Shown in pieces: positions 24,541 to 37,800 of a stretch of 64,000 nucleotides of DNA. Location of the stretch: positions 16,492,410 through 16,556,409 of the forward strand of contig NC_040027.1 in the NCBI RefSeq assembly GCF_000972845.2. Direction: 5' to 3'. The DNA is from Larimichthys crocea. Taxonomy: Eukaryota; Chordata; Actinopteri; Sciaenidae. The notes under the pieces were generated by a model. The model made no database searches, was not told the DNA's origin, and was given only the letters and a program-made list of their open reading frames with translations. The translations under genes and the position numbers were made by a program. How positions within the stretch are numbered: the first letter of the stretch is position 1; the number at the start of each line of letters is the position of its first letter.

Positions 24541-27500
24541 GTCAGTAAAAACAAATCCACGTTGCAGGTGTTGGGTGTGAATGTTTGGTAAAGATGTATC
24601 TCTACTTATGAACTAATTTACTCAGTGCAGCCTGTTTAAATTTAGTGATTAATATATCTCAAGAAATAACTAATGAACAGCCAAAGTGACAGACATTACA
24701 AAATGTCTGTTCTGTGCTGTAAGAAAGTTTATTCCGTCCTGGCCATCCTACAATCCGCACCATGACTCACCATTAATTCTGGTAGAGCTCAGACGGGGAC
24801 GTGTGACTGGATCAACAGCACCGAGGCTGGAGGGGCTAAAGAGGGAAGCACCTGGCCGAAGGAAGTGCTTTGGTGTTTTGAATTGGGAGAATACACATGT
24901 TAATGAGGCTAGGAGAAGGGCTGGGGCGTGCTCTGCTCAGTATTGAGGTGGAAATTAAAGGCTAGAGGAGTGCTGGAGCGTTTCCCGTTGCTCATTAGGC
25001 ATTTTGTAAGGTTTCCTCTGGGTCGTCTCAACTGAGAGGGATTCGTGGACATTTTGGATGCCAACAGGAGGGTACAATCCCACGAATCATGCATTTATTA
25101 TCCGCCCCCCCAGTAAGGACAGTGCATGGCCTCAGCCTGTGGGATACGAATGAAAATCTACCCTATGCCAGCTGTTCTTGTTCTTAAGAGACCAAAAGCT
25201 AAATAAAACATCACTGGCACACGCATGCATGTTAAATCTCTCTCTCAAACACACACCTACACACACACACACACACAGACACTATCACTGTCCTGGGAAT
25301 ATTGAGGGACAAGAGTGTCAGTGTCACCCTAATTAGCTGAGCATCCCTGGTTTCTGCCACCAAGGATTGATATCATGAATGGATTCTCGAAATGTAGCAA
25401 TTAGTAGCTAACAACCTTTAGCAGTCTGGCCGCGGTTCCTCTCTGGGATTTACTGGGTTCATCAGCAGGTTTATAGAGTCTGACTTTGGCTCCAGCAGCC
25501 AATTCCGTTATAGCATCCCACAGCTCTGAACATCCTGTGTGTGTGAAGGGAACAAAAGAGAAGACTTCATAGTGCCAGCAACCAGCTACTTAGATCTTAA
25601 AGCCATTGATATAAGATGCACTGATGTTCTGAACGTTTCTTTAAAGTAGAGAATGACACCGAACACACAAATTCAGTATATCAATTTGTGTGGACCAGAA
25701 AACGATTAAAGAGTGTAATAGAGCAAGACTGAGGTTTGACTCTTTAAATATTCTTTGAGCCAGAAAAAATAACCATTATACTTGCTTCTATTTTCCATCT
25801 TTTTCTTCATGAGCAGACTGACATCTGCTGCCATCCAAAAGTGACTCCCTCAATGATTTAGGTGTTTTCTACATCATTGTAATGAGCCACAATTAATTAC
25901 AGCATGGCAGTGCAATAATTGAACATGGTCACAGCCAGGCAGTAAGTTTTTAAAACAGGGCTGAAGACTTTGGCCTTTTCCTCAATGAGAACACATTAGC
26001 ACTGTTATTACTGTGTGCTTTTTTTTTGTGAAAGGTGTAAAATGACTATTAATTAGATCAGTTGGGAACATTCGGCCAGCTAGCCTTACTCATGCAGCAC
26101 CACATGTTTGAAATCATTCGCCAAAGGAAATTCTCACCAAGGAGCAGCTGCCACTCACATCTCGGACCCTACACACACACACACATACACGTATTGACGT
26201 AATCATTTCATTGAGTCAGGGGAGACAGGTCTTGCCTCAGCCTTAGATAAACCAAGACAGATTAATGGTTTTGTTTTGACCCTTCCAATAAAGCCTCTCA
26301 CCTCCCTGCTCGAACTGAGCCAGACATCATGTCTTGGAAGGCGTTTAACCACTGGCCCACGAATAAAGAAGCTGAAAGAGAACCCCTGCTGCAGAGAGGA
26401 AAAAAAGAAACAACTTGGCATCCCTAAATACAGCTACGGCTGACTGGCTAAAGCTACAGGAGTTTAAAGGTGTTCAAATTTAACTTAAAATCACAAGGAG
26501 CCTGGGACTAGGAAGCAATAATAGTAGGAATGTAATGCACCTGTTGCCCTAAAGTCAGATATCTCTCCCAGTAGGATTTGGTCCAGATCTTTAAGAAAGC
26601 AATAAGTAAGTAACATCAGGCATCTCGGTCTTTCTTGCAGGTGAAGTTCAGGTAGATCTCAGGCTCCCCACCCTTTTTTTCATGTGAAACTATACGAGCA
26701 CACGGGATCTCAGTGGACTTTAAATAGACTTTAATCTTTGTCAGCCACAAACAACTCTCTCACACACACAAAGAGAGCATACAACCTGCACATCAATCTG
26801 TGTGTCTAAATATTGACTTGCTGTTAGGCAATCCGGTAATAAAAATCTAGTTTACAGCTCCTGGCTATGTGTAATAGACTGGGAATCTGTTTACCTATGA
26901 CACATCTGTGGAGAAATGAGAATCATATCTGGAAATTACATATTTACGATAATTAACTACTCTGATTCAACGCTTCTTATCGTGCAAACCCTGCATCATG
27001 AATTCAGATTATTTGACGCTTTTTAACAAGAATAAGAGTCAACTGTTCTGTGAGGTTGTAATGCTCATTGTAAAGAAAACTAAACTTTTGTTTTTGAACA
27101 GATGGTGCTACAAGAAAAGTCAGAGAATCACCATGATCATTAGGATCAATCCTCTGGGGAATATGATAGCCTTGTGAGACAGCTGTTCTCACAAAATCAC
27201 CTGAATATTAATGTTGTCAGGCTTCAAGCTACGCCTTCATGTTCAAGTAATGTCACTATGGACCAATATGCATTCTATGAGGAACTACTGTCGCCTATGG
27301 CATAAACTATGGGTGTGGTCCAATGTATGCGTGACATGTGAGAAGAAATTGCAACGGTGGCACTCAGTCAGTAGATTTATCCTCTGGTCACTATGAATAT
27401 GTATACAAAATGGCGATGCATTTCACCAAAGTCTGCAGGGTGTATCCTTTGGGGATCATGAATGTCTGTACAAACTTTAGTGACAATCCATCAAGTTGTT

Positions 27501-27615
27501 TTTAAGATAATTCTGTCTGGAACAAAGTGGAGAACCAACAAACCAGCGTTGCCATCCCTAGAGCTGTGCCGCTAGCTTGGATAATAAAGTATGAGACAGT
27601 ATGAGAGCATGAATA

Positions 27616-27667
<52 letters not shown>

Positions 27668-30600
27668 TAGAAATAATGTTATTTCTCGATTTGTTCTACT
27701 GTTGTAAGCAGAATATAAGCACTAAGAATTGGCAGTTCAGAGCAGTTCAATGATGGTCATTATCAAAATTGCAATTTTTTTAAAATTGCAGTCTTAAATT
27801 CCTGATGTGAGACTAGAATGCATTCCAGTTGTAGTCCATAAAGTAGAGTTCAGGTGATGCATATCTGAATATCCACCATGCATATTACATGGAGACTACA
27901 TGGGTCACAACATAGAAATGCAGACCATATGGACTGATTTGGTGGGAACGGGTACCCTGATCTCATTTTGGACCTTAAACTGAAAATCTTAGATTTAAAA
28001 CTCACACAAGTTATATTTTGATTTGTCTTGGATTAAGATTAATTTTATGAAAGCAAACAAATAATCGGTGATATTTTATTCCATTAGGTTAACAAACACT
28101 GCCCTAAAGCTGTTGTGCTTTGAAGACCGAAACATAGAAGTCCCTGTCTGGACTGAATAACCGTGTTGCAAATGCATTTCCTGAAAGAAGGATAATTAAT
28201 GCAAATGTGAAAGGCTAAAAACAGCAAGGTCTGTGCATACCAGCAGGTTGAGACCATACAGCGTCTTCTCTGAACTCCATTACACACATCCACTCATACC
28301 TGCTTTTTATCTCTGAGGCCATTTCTCTAAACGAATACGAGCAGGATGTGAGTATCGTGTCAGGACTGTTTGAGTGTGTGTGTACGTTTAGAATGCATGT
28401 GCCTGTGTTTATACTTGTGCCATTGCAGGAGCATGAAGTGGACCCTAAACTGAAAAAGATGTGCGTTTCCTTTCCCTAATGGCTAATATGAACCAGACCC
28501 TACCTTGCACTCAATTCAGACGCACACGTGTGTGTGTGTGTGTTTGCACGCACGCTAACATGTGCAAGCTTGTGTGCACAAGGGTGTTTTTCCCGTCTGG
28601 AAGTCAATGCTCCTCATTAGAACATGGAAGTTGGTACAAGGCATTGCAGTAATATAGATGAACCAGGACTGTGCAGTCCACACAATACATCAGATCATGC
28701 CTGTATGGATCTTTGTTTCTTCCTTCTTGGTGAACAGTTACTATGATCTTGCTATTTTAGTTTCTCTGAAAATAAGAAAATGGCTGTAACATCATAGACA
28801 TTTATGACATTCCCCTCTTTGTACTGATTTTTTTAATGTCTTTGAAAGAAAAGGTTTCAGTTGTAGTAGACAATTTTCTAGTCATCCATAACTGAGTAGA
28901 AAATGTTCAAATGCATGTAAAACATGAGGTTGTCTTTGCACACGTAAAAAAGCTGCTTCCATACCCATTTCTCTTCCTATATATATTTATTTACACATAT
29001 CTTTCGCTACCATTGTGTTGTTTCTTTTTCTTCTTATTTGTCTACCACTTTCTATCTATCACCATCTCTCTCTCTCTCTCCGGCCGTCTCCATTTCTCCC
29101 TCTCCTCCCCTGCAGTGGATAGGATTGGGGTCAGGGCCCTTTGGCCAGTGGAGCAAGTGACAGCTCTGACAGGGCCCTGATTTCACTCTTGTGCCTTCTG
29201 TCACCTCCCTGTATGCCCGTCTCATTTTAATAATGTAAATATGGGGCAGGCTCAGGCCAGAGAGAATATTCTGTGTCCTGGTGCTCATTCACTGGAACCT
29301 GGCTGCACACCTGAGCCACACATGCACACACTCATAGTTGGCAGTATTCTCGAAGTTCCTCGGATCTGATGGGTTTTCAGACTTCTGTTTTAACATAGAA
29401 CTACAACTACAGTTGCACCATAACTGATCTGTCACACAATAGCCAAAGGGTGATGTGATGTTGTGTGAGAGTTAAGTAGTTGTCCAGCAATTTAGCAATG
29501 CAGTTATATAAAATTTGGGAACCCAGAAGAGACAGATTAAAAAAAGAATGGTGAAAATCAGCAGCAGAGGCCAAGAAACAAGTTTTAGTTCCTAGTATGG
29601 GTCAAGTTCCTAAAATGCAACTAGATTCTGTTTTCTCTTAGGCTGGACCTGTTTCCTAAATATCAACTTCTTGCAATACTCACACCACCAATTTGTAAAG
29701 CATGCTTTCTCAGTCTCAAGCCTGAGCTGAGATCCTCATGGTGACAGGATGTCAAGACTTCCATAAAATCCCCATGATTACCAATTGGAGGTTGACATGA
29801 ACACTATTTACAATTAGAAAACTCTTAATTACAATAACTTGGATTTGGTATGAGCGCAGGATGAGCACAGATTTTTTGACAAAGTCAGCTAGCTAGCCTG
29901 TGAAGTTAACAGGACAGCTTATTGTTCCAGAAACCCAATAGTCAGAAAAATGTCTCATTGAACGGAAAGCCAATTTGTGCAACAGCCTAGAAAAAGGAAA
30001 AAAAACACCAAAGGCCCAGAACTTTGAAAACACCAACCAGATGTCACACCAAAGCAGGTAATATGCACGCCAGTCCACATGTACTTTGATATGACTGATG
30101 ACTGATATCGAAAATTTGTCTGCAGCAGTAAAATCTCTTGAAATGTGATTTGGTGTAAGGCCAAATAGATAGTAGATAGGGCCAAACCCGAGTTGATTCA
30201 GCACCATGGACAGGGCTGACAGTCACTGAACTACAGAAACAACTGCAGGGAGATTATATTTTCGGAGCAATGGGCATTTATTTTCAGGATACGGGCCATC
30301 GAATGAGACATTTTTCTGACCATTGGGGTTTGGGAGTAATGGGCTGTTGGAACAATAGCTAAATATGCAAACACACAAAATTAGATTTTATTTTAAGTGT
30401 ATTGCCAGCTTACACACAGTCACACTTGTCACCAAAGGGTTTTAATATCTTCTGCAACTACAAGAGTACTTGCCATTGTAGGCAGGGATTTGCTGTGTTT
30501 AAAACTGACAGGAAATGCAGGTTTGGATCAGATGCGGATGCTCTTCTGTAAATACATGAACAGTTTTGTATTGAGAGTCCAGCGACGATGTGACGAAGGT

Positions 30601-31769
30601 AGGAAACTGTAAACAAGCCCTTTGTTTTCTCCTGATTATGTTTCCACTCATGGTGGCTGAGTCTGGTCTGGACAGCCACCCAAACCAGCCACAGATGCAA
30701 GACACCAGCTTACTGCAATTTAGTGGCACAGGGGAATGACCTCAGTTTGATGTGGATCCCGGCATCCCGGCCGTCCCTCCCACAGTACCAAAGAGCAGGA
30801 AACTGCAGAAGCTGTGAGTCACAAAGCTCTCCTCGGGCAGATCTGTTCGCAACTATCTGTGAAGCCTTTGATAGCTTGCTGTTCGCTTGTTACGGATGTG
30901 ATGCATGATTTGGAGGCAGTCTGCCCTCCTTGATTAAAGAAAAGGCCTCATGGTAGGTAAGACTGTGGCCTCTCAGTACCACACAGGCTCAGACGAGCAC
31001 ACCATGGGCTTCGTTAACCTTTTTCACCTCTGCTATCCCTCAACCTCACTAAACCAGCCCTCTACCCCACCTCTCACCCAACCCCCCAGGTTGTCCTCTA
31101 GTGTTACCTTTTCTGGCTGGCTTACCCCCACCATGCATGTAAATTTGGGGCTTGATCAGCAGAGGGTCTTCGCCCTCTGATTCAGCATCCTGGAGGTCCC
31201 TAATTAACTGATTGATGTTGCATTGCATACGACCACGGCTTAGCATGTCCAAGGAAGTTAGTGTTCAATGGTATAACTACCATGGAGTGCATGATGACAG
31301 GACATGCAGGCACACTAATCACTGTTTGATTTTCACACGCTGTGTGGTAGAAGAGATTCATCTTCTTCCAAAATCACTGACCTGTCAAACTTTTCACTAA
31401 ACTCTTCTCTTTGTACTTTTAGGGCTTGTTAGTGAGATAGTTTAGACATACATACAACTGCCTCTCAGACATATCCAGATGTAGATGGTGATTCTTGAGC
31501 ATTGGGTCAGCCTGTCTAGGGATAAATCTGACAGACTAATCTGTCTTGCGAGGAGATGGAGGGTAATTGGTCACATTTGACCCCCGGCCTTGCGGACTGT
31601 GGGAATGCGGGCTTTATCTGGCAGCGGTAATTGGCTAATGAAACACTTCCGCAACTCCTCCGCTAGATTGTCATCCACCGGTTGGGATTGGGTGAGGCAT
31701 GAGTGTGTGTGTGTGTTTGTATGAGGGTGGCCCGGCACAAGTTGCTAAGAGGCATATGTGTGCGGGCGA

Positions 31770-31800
<31 letters not shown>

Positions 31801-34800
31801 GTCTAGAGAAAATGGCAGGATGCGGAACTCCCTGTGGCCATCTCCACAACGTTATCAAGAGCATCAGTCTCATGATGTCTGCGGCATACTGATACATTGA
31901 CAGAACGCACATTAATGGTTATGTGGTTGCCATTACAATTTAAATTTAGGTAAGTAGAAATGGTTAATGTAATTCAAATTTAATCTTTGGCCCAAGGCGA
32001 GGCTTTTTGTGGGATACTGATAGTGTAGCGAGGACATGACTGAGCATTTGCAGCACTTATGCTCGCAATATCACGGTCGATGTGACACAGCCCTCTGTCA
32101 TATTTTATTGAATTTTGCTCATGTTTTATACTTGTTCTATGTGATCATTTATCTGGGTAAAGTCATGCCCACATCAATCGAAAGACAAGAAAACCAGGGT
32201 GGGGAGAGTGAGCTGTGGGGGTTAGTGGGTTGGTGGGAGGGTGTACCAAGAAAAAAAGGCTAAAGTTACGGTGGTGAGACAATGTCTCTGAGGTCCCATC
32301 AAGTGAGCCATTCATAGATGCAGGCCTACCAGTTTGTGGAGCCAGGGAGACACTCCGATAGAGTGGGGCCCAGGGTGGCCTTGTCTTTTTGTCCCAAGCT
32401 GACCCCTGCTCTCCTGCCTGGCCTCTGCGCCCCTCACCTGGCCTGTCCCAGCGCACTGGTAACAGGATACCTGTAATTTGCTCTAATGGCCTTTGAAAGA
32501 CCTGGCTGGGCTAATCCCTGGAGTACTTCTCCCAGCAGCACCGTATGAAAAGGTGGGGGTAACAGGGCCGAGTGCTAGTCCTGAAAGAGGACCAGCCTCT
32601 GGATTGTGTGTGAGAAAATGTCACCCCTTGTGGCCGGGGCTGGGGCCGAGGGAGTGCGGGGAGTCAGCTTTCAGCAGATCACCACCGTGTGGCTTGTTCA
32701 CAGGCTCAAAAAAACTGGGCCCGGGCTTGTAGAGAAGTAGATTGTCTCTGCTTTACACCTCCCTCAGTGGCTCAGTCTGGCAGGCAGGGGGAATGGGCCG
32801 AAGACCAGCCTGCACACAACTTTGGGAGAGTGCACTTCAAATTGTTTCCAGATTTCTTTTGTAATTTGGCCTATGGTAGTTCTCCATTGATGACATCTAC
32901 TGATTTAATAATAGAGGACATTAATACCCCCCAATACTGCAGGGCTGCAAGAGGAGCATAAATAAAGAAGGAATAGTTGGACTTGAAGTTGGCGTCAAAA
33001 ACATTTTGCCAAAGCGAAGCAGCCCATGACTTCGGTCAAGGGGACGATACAGTCATGGACATGCAGTATCAAACAGGCATAACATTATGTAAAATGTGTA
33101 CGTGCCACTTAAGAATGAAACTTTTTGTATGAGAGGCCCAGTGGCGTGATAATAATAATAGTAGTAGTAGGAATAATAATGATAACAACATTGCTGAACA
33201 AAAGGCACAGGTCATTGAATATGGACTGAGATTAAAAGGACAGGAGAAAAAATAATCTTATCGGTCTCATCTTTTTGCTGTCATCCCTCTGGAGATTTTA
33301 ATGGAATGTGGGAACAGCAAGTGATATGTGGGCAGGGAAGACCAGCCCTCTGCCAGTCTTTTCTCTTCTTTCTTCCTGTTCTTTCTATCCATCGTCCTTG
33401 TTTTTTTTGGATGGGGTGGGCCACATGCAAGAGAATGCACTCACAGAAATACACGCACATGCAAACTAGTCTTCCCGTGCCCTACTTCCATAAAGGTATA
33501 GGGGACAATGTACACAGTCTCATTTAAGTGAGAGCACGCATGCACACAGTGTGTATAGAATGATTTAGAGAGTGACAGCATGTTTAGATCTGTGAAAGTT
33601 CAAGTGTCTAAAAAATAAAAAGGCGGGCGTAAAAAAATAGTCCTGTTTCTTATTTCCTTTGCTGTTACTTTAATTATGTACGTTTAAAATTTTGTTTGAT
33701 CAAATCAAACATGAGTTGAGTTGAAGGATTCCTAACTGTCCAGGAATTCAGTGCTAAATTAGGCAAGAGAAACACTGTTCAGACTCCCAGACAGTCTGAG
33801 CTCATTTGAAGAACAGAATTAGATCTCAGGGCCAAGTAACTTGGCGTGGTGGCTTGAACGTGCTGCTTTGACTAACATGTGGTTGATGATCAGTGTGAGG
33901 GAAGCTCACTTTGTTTTATTACTGAGTAACTTAGTGATTTTTTAGAGTTTCTTATCCTTCTTATTTCATTTTTAATTGTGTTTCCGTCACAAAAGCGAGA
34001 ACAAAGTCACATAAACCTGAGATTTGTTACGTAAGGCTATCTTCTGTGTATCTCAGTCTTTCATTTTTTCTAATTGCGTGTGTCTGTGATCAGACCACCC
34101 CGACTCGGAGCAGACAAATCACATAGCTGTCAGTAAGGGATGAATAAATCATTGCAGTCATGTGAGAGTTAATAGGTATGATGCATGTCCGGAGACCCGG
34201 TGCAGACAGGCCGGTGTAGGGAAGGGGGAGGAGGGGTGACCCAGGCAGGCAGAGAACCAGACAGAGAGACTAAAGAGGTACGACAGAGGAGAAGTGAGGG
34301 GCAGTGAAAAGCAAACCAGCAGATGGGAGACAGGAGGAAGGAGAGAAAGACAGGTACAGTTTGCAAGACGGGAGGGAGGTGCTGCATGTAGACCGACAGC
34401 TGCTCCACTCTGCAACACAGAGCCACTCACAAACGCACAAACCGAAGTACAAATCCTCTGCTGGAACAGTGGAGCTCTCAGAGTCACAGCTCCTGTTAAA
34501 AGAGACTATAATTTTCTTTTATTGCTGCTCAGAACTGGTTGGTCCATTAAACGAATGAGGGCATTGCATCATATGTATTTTGAGTCTGATCACACTTATT
34601 CAAAGAAAAAATAAATGTCATCATTTCATCACTATGTGTATGAAACATTATGGACGGTGACTCACCCAGGGTGTTTTTTATATTGATGAAAGGGGAAATC
34701 CTGAGCAAACCCTCAACTTTAACCAAAATGATGTTTTTTAGGACCTCAGAAACCTCAGAATGAAGAGCATAAAATAATGTTAAGTATGTTTAAAATGAAA

Positions 34801-37800
34801 CCTAAAAGTTGAACAAAAACTGGACTGGGCTTCATAGCTGTAGTGGGAAAGTTGAACAAAAACTGGACTGGGCTTCATAGCTGTAGTGGGAAATAAAAAA
34901 GAAAAGAAAAAAGTTTTTTTTGTGTGCTTTCATTGGAAATGCAACAACCACAGGTAAAACTGAATTGCAGTAATACTTGAATTGCTCCAAGCTTTGGCAT
35001 AACAGCTCTAAAAAACACGCCTGTGACATTCAAATTAGAGAGAAGACGTAGAAAGAATATGTAACTGCTTATAAATTGTCCTTAGTAATCACGTTGGCAT
35101 GCTCAGAAATGACGGAGCACAATCAAGGAAGACCTCGTCCATAATGTTACTTAAGATAGGGGGCAGAAAATCATTGTGGCACTCCAATCAGTCATGTCAA
35201 AGCAGGTGTGTTTGCCTTTAAAAGCAGATGTAAAACACCTGCCCTGACATCACTCGCTGGGGTGTGGCCATAAGTAGTCCATGCTCAGAAGTTTCCGCCT
35301 GTAGAGCAGTGCCACGTGACTTTTGACTCAGTGATGATTCATGTTCTTTAGTGTGGAAATCTTAAGTTTCTTACGTGGTTTTAGCAACATCATTGCTGTG
35401 ATTTGTTGCACTGAAACTAACCCATTAGCTGCACTTTAACCCTAACTCTTGCTTATTTTTTCCCTTTTGATGAGTGCTTTTAAGATTTTGTGGACATTGT
35501 TCAGATTTTGAATGTATTGTCATTCAGTAGCAAAAAGGGAAAAAATAAAGGTTTATACTAAAACACCACGTCTCTGTCCAACATTGCTGTTGCTGTTTTG
35601 AAATGCATAAAAAGCACACTGCCAACCACCATGTTAGAGAAACACTGTTACACTATCATCCTGGCGATGACCCAACTCAAGTAAATGTCAAAGGCTGCAG
35701 GAGAAGAAATGCAACCCAGTGCACCCATTGCATGCTGGTAGAAAGAGCCCAAAGGTGCCGTAGCGAGCATTATATTGTTCAACTGGAGAAGGTTTCGCCA
35801 GCAACTCATACCAACCCCCCAGTGGAAACAATGGAAATAGCCACTGGGGACCACACCATCTGTTAATCAGGGGCTGTGTGCGCATGGTGGTTTTGTCCTA
35901 GGGGGTCAGAAGTTTGTTTGATAAAGTATAATTTAACAGGAGAAATACTCAGTCGTGCTCTGAAGTATAGTTCATCAAGGTTTGGACCAAGTTTGAGTGT
36001 CTCCATCCTCAGATAATCTGGAGTCTGTGTGGGATTGATCAGAGCTGTTTCAGTGACCTGCCCTGCCATAACAAGGCAGGTTATGATGAGAAAGATATGC
36101 AGCTAAAGATGCAGACAGGCTATTTACATGTCCTCTGAAAACATAGAACTCCTAACCTTTGCTCTGAAGTGGTGCTACAGTCACAATGATGAACCTTTCT
36201 AAAGCTCTACAAGTAAAAGAAGGCTGCTGTAGTTTAACTGACTGAATTTACCTTCACAACAAAACATGTTTGTAAGGGAGTGGAATATACAGTAACTGCA
36301 AGTCCAGCACACCTTGTTCCCTGTAAGTCATACTTCCGTCTCTGCAGCAGCAAACTGAAGATCAGCTTTCATATCAGCCACTCACTGCAATGAGATCATC
36401 ACTGACCCAGTATCCCAGCTTACTGTTTATTGATAACTGTCAGGCTGCCAGTATATGAGCCTCCTGATGAGCTTCATCTGTCAGCAACCAATCAATATGA
36501 AGTGTTTGGATTTTTCACATCATATGCATGCAAGTTATTTTGACATTTCATAGCATTAGTCCATGTTTAAACTCACTGGGACATTTTTGAAGTAGATCTT
36601 TCAGACAGAGCATGAAATGAAAGTCAAGGCAGAACACTGATCACTCTCCCTGAGTGCTTCCTTGAGAAACTGACACAGAAGCAGTGTTTCTTGTGCTGAC
36701 ACACCACTTGACTTGGATTTGATCAGTCATAAAGAATGCCCTCTGCCCCAATTCAATGTTGTAGTTATGCTTTATGGACTATTAAATGAAAGGGCAGTGT
36801 TCACTCATTGCTTGTGTTTCTTTTCTGTCTTTGACTGCAGATGTATCTAGTTAATTTTATTTTTATGAAATGAAATAAATCTCTTTTTAATAGCAGATTC
36901 ATATGACTACTAAAATTTCTGGATTTTGCCATAAATTTGTGCTAATATCAAACTTTAAATTTGTTATGAATCTGTCTTACGTACATGTACGTAGGCCCTC
37001 AGTAAACAAACTAGTACAAGTGGATAAAAAAACCCTGCCATCATAGTCTCCCGCTGGCTGCATCCCACTGCCACCACAATCTCTCTCCAAGAACTCTGTT
37101 TCGTTTGCATTTCATTGTAGACTCGACACAATGAATTGCACTAATTGGGATACACTTTTGAACAGTCTCTCCTCATATGCAGTCACGGTGTTAGACAGTC
37201 GTGAAAGTAGTCGTGTGAAGAAGGAAGAAAGAGGCCAGCACAAGAGGAAAAACTGCTTTATCTCTTCTTCTCTCTTCATCCTCCTCTTTAGTTATTATAT
37301 GATTGTGGCAATGTCAAAAGACAACATAAGTCCAGATAAATGACAACAGCTGTGTTGAGCTACGTTGATATATTGACAAAGGATTGGTCAGAGAGAGTTA
37401 AAGATGTTCATGCTGCCAAACACCTCCACACACCTGGCCAAACGCTGCATAAATTGGGTCTAATTATCAGTTTGTCTGTCTCAAAAAAGTTGGATGCAGC
37501 CCTCTACCTCCCCCAATTCCAACATCAGAAAGGGGTTAGAAGATCAGACCAGCACTTTGTTTGAAGCATTCTGGGGGCTTTTAGTGGGACACAGAAAGAA
37601 ACATGGAGGACATCTGTGATAGAGGTTTTTTTAGTTGAGCAAGAGTCAGATGAAACATTTTTTTGAAATTCTGCATCAGTGCAAAGAAACCTCCAAGCAA
37701 CATGTTGACTAGTTTATCAAACCATATTTGAACGTAGATCAAATGAACGGCAAGTTAGCTTGCGGTCACTTGCAAAAGGCATCCATGAGAAAAGCTGCGA

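Noticed and set aside
36978..36993. 16-bp palindrome tacgtacatgtacgta
   Set aside because: A palindrome this short in alternating sequence can arise by chance. No flanking structure.
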